NCBI GenBank assembly: GCA_024516035.1
Contig: CM044955.1
Span: forward strand, 41,140,556-41,204,555
From: Bactericera cockerelli
Lineage: Eukaryota > Arthropoda > Insecta > Hemiptera > Triozidae
DNA length: 64,000 nt
Direction of reading: 5' to 3'
In this document: positions 35,201 through 44,414 of the stretch, piece after piece
How the letters are laid out: each line of letters begins with the position of its first letter
Position numbering within the stretch: the first letter of the stretch is position 1
Translations under genes and position numbers: made by a program
Notes under the pieces: model-generated
Databases searched by the model: none
What the model saw: the letters and a program-made list of their open reading frames with translations, nothing else
What the model was told of the DNA's origin: nothing

Positions 35201-38200
35201 TAATATAAAACAAATATAAAACAAATTTGAAGAAAGTCGGTCAAGCGGTTCTGGAGATACAAGTGGTTTAATATAAAATTTCAAATTTGCCACGTGTAAT
35301 AATGTGAAACAATCACGAGGAAGTATTGTGTCCATAACTGACAATGTTTTTTTTTCACTTGAATTATACAATGCACGCCACATCAAAGAAGTACAAATAA
35401 AATATACAGGGTGTCCCACCAAACTTGGACACCTCAAATTACTCGGCCCCTGAAAGAGTTTTTGAAAAATAAAAAAATCTAGGGTACATGTGCTAATTAT
35501 GCGGTTTCAGTTATGAAAGTTTTTTTATACAGTGTGGTTCAAAAGTCAGAAATTGAGGTGTCAACTTTCGATTTTTAAATGGATCGACCTAAATTTTATT
35601 TGATAGTTTTACTTCTAAATAATTCCTGAGTACTTTTTTAAACAAAAATATTACATACAGGGTGGTTTTTTTTCGACCAATTTTTTTTCTAAATCTTGAA
35701 TAACTCAAGTTCGGTTAATTTTTTCGATAACAAGAAGAGAATGTGTTTGTGTAATAAATACACGCACTTTCAATTGGCATCAAAATTTTTTATATAGGGT
35801 GGTTCACAAGTGAAATAATGACTTGATTTTTTTTAAAACCGAGTTTTTTTAGTTTTTTATTTAGGATTAATAATTCTCGTCTAATTTTACACATTTTTCG
35901 TTAGTCATATCAAAAAACAAAACTAAAGTGTTGTACAGGGTGAGACATAATTTTTTTGTAACACCCTGTATATGGGCAGTCAAAGAGATGCAAAATTAAA
36001 TATAAAGACTAAATATGCAAGAAAAGCTTTGATTTTTAATTAAACAAAAAAGTTATGGTGTTTTAACTAATATTGTCGCATGGACCACCCTGTAGATATT
36101 TTCTTAAACTATCATGTAGGTACTCTAAGTTGTATAAAATTCAACGAAAACTTCGAATCATGTGGGAAAAACAAGTAAAAAACACGAATTTGAAGCCATT
36201 TTCAATTTGGTGTCCACACTGAATGATTTTAAAACTTGAAATAAAAAGTAGGTAGGTGTAGACACAAAATTGAGCATGGCTTTTTGAATTCATTTTTTTT
36301 CTTTCAGATTTGGACTCCTCGTTCAATTTTAGACAGTTTCGACTACCCATATGATGTTTTAAGAAAAGATCTACAGGGTGGTCCATGCGACAATATTAGT
36401 TAAAACACCATAACTTTTTAGTTTAATTAAAAATCAAAGTTTTTCTTGCATATTTAGTCTTTATATTTAATTTTGCGTCTCTTTGACTGCCCATATACAG
36501 GGTGTTACAAAAAAAATTATGTCTCACCCTGTACAACACTTTAGTTTTGTTTTTCGATATGACTAACGAAAAATGTGTAAAATTAGACGAGAATTATTAA
36601 TCCTAAATAAAAAACTAAAAAAACTCGGTTTTAAAAAAAATCAAGTCATTATTTCACTTGTGAACCACCCTGTATAAAAATTTTTGATGCCAATTGAAAG
36701 TGCGTGTATTTATTACACAAAAACATTCTCTTCTTGTTATCGAAAAAATTAACCGAACTTGAGTTATTCAAGATTTAGAAAAAAAATTGGTCGAAAAAAA
36801 ACCACCCTGTATGTAATATTTTTGTTTAAAAAAGTACTCAGGAATCATTTAGAAGTAAAATTATCAAATAAAATTCAGGTTGATCCATTTAAAAATCGAA
36901 AGTTGACACCTCAATTTCTGACTTTTGAACCACCCTGTATAAAAAAAATTTCATGACTGAAACCGCATAATTAGACCATGTACCCTCGGATTTTTTATTT
37001 TTCAAAAACTCTTTCAGGGGCCGAGTAATTTGAGGTGTCCAAGTTTGGTGGGACACCCTGTATTACGTGACCGAAATTCTAGAACTGAAAGAAAAAACTA
37101 ACTGAACGATCTGAAAAAGAAAAAAATCAAAAAGATTCAATATGTAGTGATGTTGTCAAAAATGTCTCATTTAAAAATTGGTGGATATTCTGTAATTTTC
37201 TAACCCTTAGGTACCTATATTCGCTATATCTTTTTTCTGCTCATTATAGGGTAAAAAGTCACCGTGGCCGAGTGAGTTAGCGCGTTAGGCATTGCACGCA
37301 CCGCGACCTGGGTTCGATCCCCAGCGGGGCAGGATTTTTTCTGCTCTGTTCTTGGGTGTTCGGGGTCCACTCATAACTCGTGAGGAAAAAAAGAGTAGCT
37401 GCTTTAATGTGAGCAGTGACCAGTGGCGGAATTATAGGCCAAAAAAGATATTAGTATATTAAATAGATATGGAAAAGCACTATAATTCTGCTCTACCCAC
37501 TAAAAATCTTAATATATAAATGTCAAAGTCACTGACTGACCACTGACTGATCATCTCTCTACAGCCCAAACCGTAATACCTAGGAAGCTGAAATTTGGTA
37601 GGTAGCTTTGTCTTATAGTCTAGATGTGTAATAAGACGGGATTTTTCGAAATTCCCACTACAACACCTGCCACTGGCGAAAAAGGATTTTTTGCTTTCAC
37701 GGCCATGCCTCGGCCCGCAAAGCGGGCGACAGCCCGCTTGTTGTGATATAATAACAAAAGAAACACATTTATTACTTTAGTTATTAATAGGGTAAAAATA
37801 TTTGCACGGTTCGAAAGATCATACCTTTTGCCTTAAGATTACAGCATTTCAATAACCAAAACTTTGATTTGAGCGTATTTGTAGAGCGTTTTTCAAAATT
37901 CGATGCTAATCGAAAGCAGATTTATAGTTACCTACTCACTTTACTTACCCGGAGAGAAGGATGCTGATAAATCGTATGATAAAAATTTGTCCTTTTATAG
38001 GCAAACACAATCCAATGACAGAGAAAAGCATCAACCCTGAACCACTGTGTGGTATGCACAGGCCAATAGTAAGCCAGATGAAATCCAGCTTGTGAATGTG
38101 CAAATATTGTACGACAAAGCTAAGAGTCAAGTGCAATCTATAGACAAAGTTTTCTTTCCTTTCGTTTTGGATTACTATAATTGATGTGTCAAGTTGTACA

Positions 38201-41200
38201 ACACTTTGTAATATAGCAAACGGCTCTGTAGCAGTAGATTTATGAAGCACATTGACATATATTGATACAGTGATTACCACAAATGTAAGCTTTGTGACAC
38301 TTGTGAACATATCAGCCTTTAGAGATGCTATTCCCATCACATGTTTTCTGAAAATGGCATGTTATTCATTTTTATAAGATTGGATAGCGAAATCTTATAT
38401 TATAAAATTTATTATTTTTATACGATCTTCCTTGCGTAGTGGATTTGCATAATCGAACTTCATAATGTTATTTAATACCATAAGCATATCGAGGAAGATC
38501 TGTTATTCAAGAGACAGTCTGTTTTAGGCAAGGTGTTTTGTAAAGTATCGTAAATAGCAGAATATAATATTACCAAGAAGCCTTGTTTTTATTTACTTAC
38601 ATTTTATCAGGGATCATCTTATCCCAAAACTGCGCTATCGTTTTGAATTGATAAGTATACACCAAAGTCAGAAGAAACATAGAGCACACTATGAGGGTCA
38701 CACATAGAAAGTACCTGAGTCTTAAGGAATGAGAATACGTTGTGTAATTCTGAAAGGAGATTCAATAAAATATCATTTTTCTTAAAATTACATCGATAAA
38801 ATCAAGCTTTTGCACAAAAAAACTTCCCATACTAATAACCCTGGTACACACTTCCATAGCTTTGATATATGTTTTTTGTTTTGTTTATATAAATGACAAT
38901 TCTATGTTGATACGATAAAGATAAAACTCACCTGCATCGAAGCACAAAACAGCAATGCAAACAATGTGCAAAGTATTCTTGATAGGTGCATGTAATGACC
39001 CACTAGCCCTATGAGGAACAATAGAATTATGATAAGAGCAAACCAAATTTGAGACAAGGTATTTCTGATGAATTCTCTTGTTTTGTGGAAAGGGAGCTTG
39101 GGCATATCACTGTCCTGAACGTTTGGTTTATGCTTGGCAGAGGTGACAATGTAGAGGTTCATCCAGAACACAAGTGTGAATAGAGATTTAGTGATAATCG
39201 GTACACTGTCTCCTCTCTGCTTGTTGAACCCGATTTCATTCAAATCAGAAGGTAACTCTTCATCTGTGAAGTCCATGCAATAGACATACTGGATAATCAG
39301 CAGTAAGATAGCATAGAGAACCAGACTGCGAGAATAGCAGGTCATGAACTTTTTTCTGTTGAAGACCCACATCAGAGACACCCAAAGTAGCAGGATCAGT
39401 GACATCCAGTGACGATACAGTACACTCCATAACTGTCAAAATACGCAACAAAAATAATATCACATACCTAGTATATCAAAAGTGATTAGGTAGTATAGAT
39501 ACTGCAGGTACCTAGTATTTTATTTCCTTTAGATTAGACCATAAAATTTCAAGAAGGATAAAAATCGCGTGCATTTGAAGTTCCCTTTTTCAAAACCAAA
39601 ACAATAATGAACTGTCTAACCCATTCTAATTTCATCAGAAATCATACAGTTGCAATACCTACTCCTAAAACTTAACATACCATCATACTAGCGTTTGTTG
39701 CCAGATAAAATGTCTGCAAGTAATACTGGGGTCCCGGAAAGAGGAAGGCTTTCAATGAAGACATGAAGTTATCTTCTTTTTGTGTACTGTCAGCTTTAGA
39801 AACTTCATTACTTTGACTTTTATTTAATTTATCTTCTTTGTGTGTACTGTCAGCTTTAGATCCTTCATTACTTTGACTTTTAGTGAATGTGATGTGACTC
39901 TGGTAGACAAGCAGATAATACAGCAACACCAATATTGGTAGTTGAATGTGGCTAAAGAATTCAAAATTTGAAAAAACCAGTCCAAACTTATTGATGTCTA
40001 ATGATTTCCAAGACTTCAGTCCGTACGCTCTGAAACATTTTTTTATTATTACAAATATGATATGAAAAAAGGGGTATTTGAATGAAGGTTTTTCATTTCA
40101 TTATCATATTATTTGTACCCTATCACAATGTAAAGAGAGGTTAGATAGATATTCGCCGCCCGTTAATAGCTACTTTTTCCTATAAATTATGATTTCTCTA
40201 TTGAATAATCTCTAGTACCTAAGTCAGGTTATGAGCAATGATTCTAACGTAACAGTGTTGAAAATAGTGAACACAGGTTTCAGTCTTTAATTTGAGTTCT
40301 TCTAGTTTTGGACCAAGAAGCAAATTCTATTTTTTATGCATTCTATGAAGAGTTGTTGTTTTTGTTGCTATTTTTGTTATTATTATTTCAGTAATCCTTT
40401 ATTCCTTTTTGTGGAGCCAAGTTTTACTATTCTAATCTCAACTAACTATCTCCATTTGAAATAATCAATTTCTTACGTTTTTTATGTATAATAATTTATT
40501 TTATTGATTTATTAATCAATAGTATATTAATAATGGGTGCTCCATCTTCATATGTGGTAAACTTTTAATCAATCTTCAACTTCCTTTTTCTTGAAGCAAG
40601 TTAGGATTTTTTTTACAATATTTTTTTACGATCAAATTCTTACGTATTCTGATCATAAGCTTTACCAGGGAATGTGTCAAGGGTTCAACTTCTATTAGGA
40701 AATCTAAAAAATACCCTTACTTGATTGCTAGATAAATGCAATGAGACATTTTACAAACTAAATTAAATACCCCTTGAAATCAGGGCTGGAAACTAAGGCC
40801 TAAACTCAAGCTTTTCGAAAAAATCCAAAATGTAAAAGAATCATTGTGGTTTTTTTTTTTATCACGTGGTACCTACGAGTAAGATTCTGGGAAAACAAAA
40901 GTTTGAACACCAGCTGTAGGACTGGACGTGGAATATATGGCAATATGTATGATGATACCTTTGGTTTTATTAGAGTATAGACACACAATTGAGAGTTTTT
41001 TTTACAAGTGATTGTAGATACTAACCTAGCAGTACGAGTTTCTTTTGGCAGAAGACTTTGAAGCCAATTCATCTGATAGAAAAAGATGATCAAACAGTGA
41101 GCTATGACAAAGACGGCCAAAACTCGACAAAAGTAGCCAAAGCAACGATCAATTGTGAGTCCAAAAGATGCCAAGGTCATAAATGTGATGAACACCAGGA

Positions 41201-43725
41201 AGTAGACCATGTGGATGCAGCTTGGGAACATGGCTCCTGTGAGTCCCAATGCCAAGAGAACTATGTACTTGTCTGAAATGAGTTAAAAAAAGTTATCATA
41301 TTTGTGTTAATTACTTTTGTGATATCACAACTACTCCAATTAGTTTTACTAAATCTACGCTGAATCCGACACTTGAACCACCAACCTCCAGATTACAGGT
41401 TCGCCGCCTAAGCTACCTGAAATGAGTATTTAAAATATCGGGTTTCATTCAATTTAGTAAAGTACACGAAATAGGTATTGTACAATAAATTAAAAAGGAA
41501 ACATCAACAATAGATAATTTTACTTATAGTTTTCAAGTCATATCAGTCTTTCATTAGACGTGGAGTTAGTTTTTTTTGATTACTTTTTGGAATCAGGACA
41601 AGTATAATAATTATGTAGATAAGACTCAAAATTGAGCTTATTATATTCAAATTTCACTCTAATTTTTCCATAAAATAATTTTGAGTCAACGAATACACTT
41701 TCTATCTACTATCTACATTTTTATTACTTTTACCTAAAATATTTTTTTTTAATGAAAAAAATTTATATTATGAGTAATGATTGAAGATTGAAATCAATTA
41801 GTTTTGGCTATCAGTTGCAACAACTCTTAACAACTTACACTTGAGAAACTTATCTCGGTCAGTATTAAATGATTTGTTTATGGGGAGATGTATTCCTACC
41901 ACCAGAATGTTTAGCAAGGCCCATGCGAATATGAAAATATCAGGAAATGTATACAAGAATATTTCGTACGGACTATGGAGCTTCTTGAGTGCTATGAATC
42001 CGATACTTTGTGCAACTCTTTCAACTGTAGTACCTGAAATGATTAAAGTAATAGACAAAATCAGGAACTTATTCATCAGGATTTGAAACTTCACTCCAAT
42101 GTGATTTCTTCCCTAAATTAAAAGCGATTTTAGTTATGGCGATGGCGCTAGGATTATGATAGAAATGATAGAATGTCCCAAAATTTAAGAGACGCGCGGT
42201 ACCAAAACTTGCATTCAATCTAGACTTCCATCGGTTTTTGAGGGCCTATTTGATTTCCTATCTAGTCGTCTGGTATAATGACACTAACAATAATGGTTAG
42301 ATGAGACGCATTTTTCAATTTGATATTAGCATGAGCAAAGGCCAAAGGTCATATGCAAACAAAATAATATGTAAAGGTTCAAAGATTTATGAGGTTAAAT
42401 GCTATAAGACTTATAAGATTCATACCAGCCTAGTAAACAAGAATTTAACAGGAGCAGGTCCGAATCACGGTCGAGAAAAATATTTGAGAAAATATTTTTT
42501 CCCGGATCGGCTGACTCCTTCTATCCATCTATTTCTATTGTATTATTTATAACCTTATAGGAATAGAGAGTCCTATGCTTAAAAAAATATACTTGACTTA
42601 GAACAGATTGTGATGGAGTTTGAAAAATTTTGAGCATACAATAAAGAAAGAACACTCAAACTGACTGAGGTCAGTTTCTTGAACTGCTTACCTGTCGTCT
42701 CCTCATCAGCAGATAATTTGTGAGGAGCAGGAATAAATTGAAACAAAATCAGCAGAATCAGCATTATCAAGCTGGTCGAAAATAGCAGGATGGCGTAAAT
42801 GCTTATACCTTTGGGGAAAGGGAAATGTTAAATTAATTTATGTAATTTAAATTCAAAATCAAAACCTTCTCCTTCCTATGTTACAACTTCATAACCTCTA
42901 ACTTTATCAGCAAACATTCCAGATTCTGCTGAGGTAATATCTGAACTTTATAATATTTATATTATCCAACTTACTTTTCTTGGTTGTTGATTTTGATGAG
43001 TAAGCGATGAATGGCGATGCAAAGAGAAACATCCAGTACACACTCATCATAATGTTTTGCTTTATATACACACCTAGAATAAAATAATTAATTTATTTAC
43101 CATATATATTTTTTAGGACTTACAAATACCTACCAAGGCCCGAACCATAAGTACTTTACATATTAATTTATTAACAATATTAACATTTCTGGCCCTTATA
43201 ACTGCTCTCGTAGGATTAAATAAAGAGTCCTTTTTTCCAGTAGCTCAATCAAAGTCTCATACCTACCTCTCATTATATTTGAAAAACAATCATTTAAACT
43301 TCCATCACAATTTAAACAAGGCATCTAGGTTATCTATTTTAACCATTTGCGCAAGAAGAGATCTTTTTGTATTCTATCCTCTATAAGGGACTATAAATAC
43401 TGTCATGTTACGTGTCCCAAAAAACAATAAAATATCTCTGGTTGGGTAAGTTTCAATCTTTATTATACAACCGACCCAGGTTAAAATTTTACCGAAAACC
43501 GGTAGAAGAAATTCTTATGATGAAACGAAATGTGGACTTAGGTATTTCGTATCTAATAGTTTAGTTTTTTCTTGGTACATCCAATATCATTTTGCTCCTA
43601 TAGTCTCACATTCGTATTTGAAGCATATGCCCGTATAATTGTAACAGACCATACTTACATATAATTAAAGCTACAGTTGTTAAGGCCTTCAGGAACACAA
43701 AAGATACTACAGGGTCTGATGTCAT
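15897..43725 (-). CDS. Piezo-family mechanosensitive ion channel, 27 coding exons, about 2118 aa
   Basis: Predicted trimeric force-gated cation channel of the plasma membrane. Family hallmarks run in order. The N-terminal transmembrane blade is encoded by exons 1-20, with NYGFYRF in exon 10, WDAACLVVFLFQKRIF in exon 14 and LTVPRPSVNFW in exon 16. MDWMWTDTSMTLSEW is in exon 21. The outer helix IWSPILLF is in exon 22. The extracellular cap spans exons 23-25 (SPWQLSPEQ; VQIRNLYPKFM). The inner helix and VQELPYVDRVWE are in exon 26, and the C-terminal domain in exon 27. Frames agree at every junction except two: exon 3/4, and exon 25/26, where a weak donor or a missed microexon is needed. The ATG at 43725 opens exon 1 with a clean GTAAGT donor. 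The predicted protein is shorter than vertebrate Piezo1 and quite divergent, so it could be Piezo or an insect Piezo-like paralog. Transposons fill the introns. Confidence 0.92.
16142..16400 (+). repeat. SINE, family A, copy 2
   Basis: The A box (TAGCTCAGTGGTTA), the B box (GATTCGATCC) and the body CTTCCGGTGCGCTCG match 4004-4290. It lies antisense in the Piezo intron between exons 26 and 27a, next to a fragment (about 16405-16610) of the foldback family seen at 16931-17933. Confidence 0.8.
16931..17933. mobile_element. Foldback element in Piezo intron 25
   Basis: The left arm starts TACAGGGTGCGCCAAAAAAA and the right end is its imperfect inverse (GGCTCCTTTTTGGGGCCTGC). Inverse matches continue inward for several hundred bases, including AAAACACGTTTACC against the inverse of GGTACACGTGTTTTAGC, and the phrases CCAGGGGG and GGGCCGGAGAT. 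The element has no coding capacity. Related fragments lie at about 16405-16610 and 40660-40800. Confidence 0.65.
19010..19185 (-). repeat. SINE-like repeat, family B, in Piezo intron 25
   Basis: Minus-strand head AGTAGCTTGATCGATAAGGC, B-box-like GGTGGTTCAACTCCC, then a tail with TAATTGTGATATCA. It matches the copies at 27493-27638 and 41284-41416. Confidence 0.7.
20236..20360. repeat. Tandem repeat, about 37-base unit, three and a half copies
   Basis: Units contain AAATGTATAAG.AAAGCAAAA followed by TTAGAACTGCT and decay in the last copy. They lie just upstream (in transcript terms) of the acceptor of Piezo exon 25. Confidence 0.8.
20503..20770. repeat. Dispersed insect-type repeat beginning ACAGGG
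   Basis: It starts ATACAGGGCTTCCATAAAGT and has an internal GATACAGGGTCGG. It resembles the leading edge of the ACAGGGTG-type elements elsewhere in the window, but no opposite end is clear. It lies in Piezo intron 24. Confidence 0.3.
22312..22680 (+). repeat. Dispersed repeat family F, copy 1
   Basis: It starts with ATTACTTCCGAGAAATTTCT and a short palindrome around TCTAATATTAGA, contains TTTGGTTTTGTGTC and a run of CTGT units, and ends near GAGGAAGTATTGTG. It is shared with 34622-35340 and with fragments near 12660-12730 and 19480-19560. No coding capacity. It lies in Piezo intron 22. Confidence 0.7.
26767..34563 (-). CDS. Piezo exons 10-16 (middle blade and coiled-coil loop)
   Basis: Exons: 34254-34563, 32473-32674, 30381-30684, 28609-28829, 28269-28416, 27642-27907 and 26767-27281. 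Exon 10 carries the family motif ANYGFYRFSLE. Exon 14 matches the helix before the beam. Exon 15 starts with a charged helix (FEKEQKHYKQYKEQNRLTY) corresponding to the long beam region, then has GDYYMF. Exon 16 ends with LPISLLLFLWGSLTVPRPS. The donor of exon 15 is created at the junction with a SINE. Intron 11 holds the mariner remnant, intron 12 the MITE at 29160 and intron 10 the palindromic MITE at 32966. Confidence 0.88.
27493..27638 (-). repeat. SINE family B inserted at the donor of Piezo exon 15
   Basis: The body matches the copies at 41284-41416 and 19010-19185. It is flanked by a 9-base direct repeat TACCTGTTA (27484-27492 and 27639-27647). That duplication is the old splice donor (minus strand AACAG|GTA). 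The copy next to exon 15 now reads AACAG|GTAGCT, the last bases being the SINE head, while the old donor AACAG|GTAATT lies beyond the SINE. Confidence 0.85.
29160..29977. mobile_element. MITE with GGGGAGGTGTGGGA termini in Piezo intron 12
   Basis: The terminal inverted repeats are GGGGAGGTGTGGGAGGGTTG at the left and CCGTCCCACACCTCCCC at the right, flanked by TA on both sides. Inside, phrases of the type GAGGGTTGAGAC recur in both orientations. No transposase frame is present. About 820 bases. It is also adjacent to or includes a fragment of SINE family D at 29426-29512. Confidence 0.8.
31022..31947 (-). mobile_element. Internally deleted mariner element in Piezo intron 11
   Basis: Near-perfect terminal inverted repeats of about 28 bases (TACGAGGTTTGGCTATTAAG at the left, one mismatch at the right) are flanked by the TA target duplication. 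The length of 926 bases is well short of a full mariner, about 1.3 kb. The remaining transposase parts are on the minus strand, from 31753 down to 31089. Confidence 0.92.
31089..31753 (-). pseudogene. Mariner transposase remnant
   Basis: The N-terminal part is an intact HTH region (STLYKWFKRFQDGQEDVEDD, then DPRPGRPQ) up to about KVCAKIVP. An internal deletion then removes the stretch expected to hold the first catalytic aspartate. The frame continues out of phase and recovers as EHPPYLPDLASCDFYLFPK, which holds the last catalytic D, and finishes with GGEYIEGD. The element cannot make a working transposase. Confidence 0.9.
32966..33312. mobile_element. Palindromic MITE in Piezo intron 10
   Basis: The ends TCTTCTATCGCGAT and ATCGCGATAGAAGA are mutual inverses. 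The inner parts also mirror each other (GGCTGCAAATAAAC and GTTATTTGCAGCC; CATGGCG and CGCCATG). About 345 bases, no coding capacity. A poly-T run follows at 33347-33364. Confidence 0.75.
33690..33922 (-). repeat. SINE family D, fullest copy
   Basis: Read on the minus strand it opens with a tRNA-like GCCTCCGTGGCGTAATGG, has a B box GAGTTCGATCCCC and continues into a body with CCAGGCTGGGTGAGG. Truncated copies are at 8695-8882 and 29426-29512. It lies in Piezo intron 10. Confidence 0.75.
34622..35340 (+). repeat. Dispersed repeat family F, two nested or tandem copies
   Basis: The leading palindrome TTTCTAATATTAGAAA occurs twice (about 34640 and 34790). Only the second copy runs on to the family end GAGGAAGTATTGTGTCC near 35330. 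It lies in Piezo intron 9, immediately left of the foldback at 35407. Confidence 0.7.
35407..37060. mobile_element. Foldback element with about 700-base near-perfect arms in Piezo intron 9
   Basis: It starts CAGGGTGTCCCACCAAACTT and ends with the inverse, flanked by TA on both sides. The left arm (35407 to about 36112) and right arm (about 36362-37060) are near-identical inverses around a spacer of about 250 bases. Within each arm the motif CAGGGTG recurs about every 125-140 bases. It has no coding capacity. Confidence 0.88.
37258..37440 (+). repeat. SINE family C (Leu/Ser-type tRNA-like head)
   Basis: It contains GTGGCCGAGTGAGTTAGCGC as A box and GGGTTCGATCCCCAGC as B box, then a body ending in GAGCAGTGACCAGTGGCGG. 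The tRNA-like part lacks a pairing acceptor stem. It lies in Piezo intron 9. Confidence 0.7.
37505..37742 (+). mobile_element. Non-autonomous Helitron-like element, copy 2
   Basis: Starts TCTTAATATATAAATGTCAA after an A and ends in the same double hairpin as 6258-6515 (GCCCGCAAAGCGGGC; CGGGCGACAGCCCG). The final bases are CTTGT rather than CTAGT. It lies in Piezo intron 9. Confidence 0.6.
37949..43725 (-). CDS. Piezo exons 1-9 (N-terminal blade)
   Basis: Exons: 43659-43725, 42975-43073, 42692-42808, 41839-42093, 41026-41272, 39681-40029, 38932-39432, 38601-38749 and 37949-38347. They encode successive hydrophobic helices of the blade. Exon 4 begins in frame only with the acceptor at 42094, because the stronger-looking TTTAG at 42113 would shift the frame. 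Exon 6 holds a 60-base tandem duplication giving two copies of a charged KSQSNE..SKADST..KED unit in a cytosolic loop. Intron 4 carries a SINE whose target duplication overlaps the exon 5 acceptor. Intron 5 (40030-41025) contains a fragment of the foldback family seen at 16931 (about 40660-40800). Confidence 0.85.
39771..39890 (-). repeat. 60-base tandem duplication inside Piezo exon 6
   Basis: Two adjacent 60-base units (39771-39830 and 39831-39890) differ at only a few bases. They encode two copies of a 20-residue hydrophilic unit in a loop between blade helices. The frame is preserved. Confidence 0.9.
41284..41416 (-). repeat. SINE family B inserted at the acceptor of Piezo exon 5
   Basis: The body matches 27493-27638. 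It is flanked by an 11-base direct repeat CTGAAATGAGT (41273-41283 and 41417-41427). On the minus strand that repeat is ACTCATTTCAG, which is the splice acceptor of exon 5. The insertion therefore duplicated the acceptor and left a second, upstream copy. Confidence 0.88.
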
Positions 43726-43984
43726 TGTGGTTTAGTGATATACTATTTGTTAAGGTGCACCGAAAACATTAAAGTCAATCATTCTGTAAACTCAATACTG
43801 CAACATAGAAATCTCGAAGGCTAAATGGCGGAGGCAGGCAAATTTGCTTGGCTAATAATCCGATTGCCATTATTCTCAAAACTGTTCAACTCTGTACTAG
43901 TGAGGAACCCGTCTTTATTATTAGAATGGTTGGTTATTAAATTAATAATGATACTTTTATGTACCTCTAAGAGATACAAAACAA

Positions 43985-44045
43985 TAATTGAATGGGTGAG
44001 TAGAAGAACCAGGAATGTCAAAAATCGACTTTTCAGGAAAGCAAA
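43985..44045 (+). repeat. One arm of an inverted duplication, interrupted in the other copy
   Basis: AATGGGTGAGTAGAAGAACC with its flanks (about 55 bases) is the inverse of a sequence now split in two: 44478-44503 on the left of the large element and 49236-49272 on its right. Joining those flanks restores this arm, so it acts as a record of the empty site. Confidence 0.75.
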
Positions 44046-44112
44046 AATAAGACAAATATTATCATTCTAATGAGTATGCTTCCCCCACTTTAAAATCGAA
44101 TAAAATATACTT

Positions 44113-44414
44113 TTAACACTTTGAGCCCATGAATACCATATATTACCCTCAGCTGACATTTCACAAGGACATGAGTACCATATAAATATGACCCTCACCC
44201 AAAATTTCACTGTAGACTTGTGTACTCTATATGGTATTCACGACCTTCCTTTACTTGGAAGACATGAGTACTCTCTATGGTATTCGTTTCTATGTGTATC
44301 TCATAGGGAACAGGTTCTTGTGGTCCTTGGGAGCAATGTATGAGTGTTGGGTTCTGAAATTTGTGGTTCCTCGTGCTCACTCGCCGATCCCAGCTCTGGG
44401 GCTCAAAGTGTTAA
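44113..44414. mobile_element. piggyBac-type MITE (TTAA target)
   Basis: TTAA at both ends, then terminal inverted repeats CACTTTGAGCCC and GGGCTCAAAGTG. The interior holds repeated phrases such as GAGTACCATATA and ATATGGTATTC. About 302 bases including both TTAA copies, no coding capacity. TTAA duplication is the hallmark of the piggyBac superfamily. Confidence 0.85.

Noticed and set aside
36759..36956. Short ORFs within the foldback at 35407-37060
   Set aside because: Present only because the arms are AT-rich; no transposase motif.
37258..37335. Possible tRNA gene (A and B boxes)
   Set aside because: The ends do not form an acceptor stem and the segment continues into a repeat body, so it is called a SINE; the same holds for 4004 and 16142.
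43825..44070. 81-codon plus-strand ORF just upstream of Piezo
   Set aside because: No recognisable motif, part of an inverted duplication, and the opposite strand is open too; too weak to call a gene.
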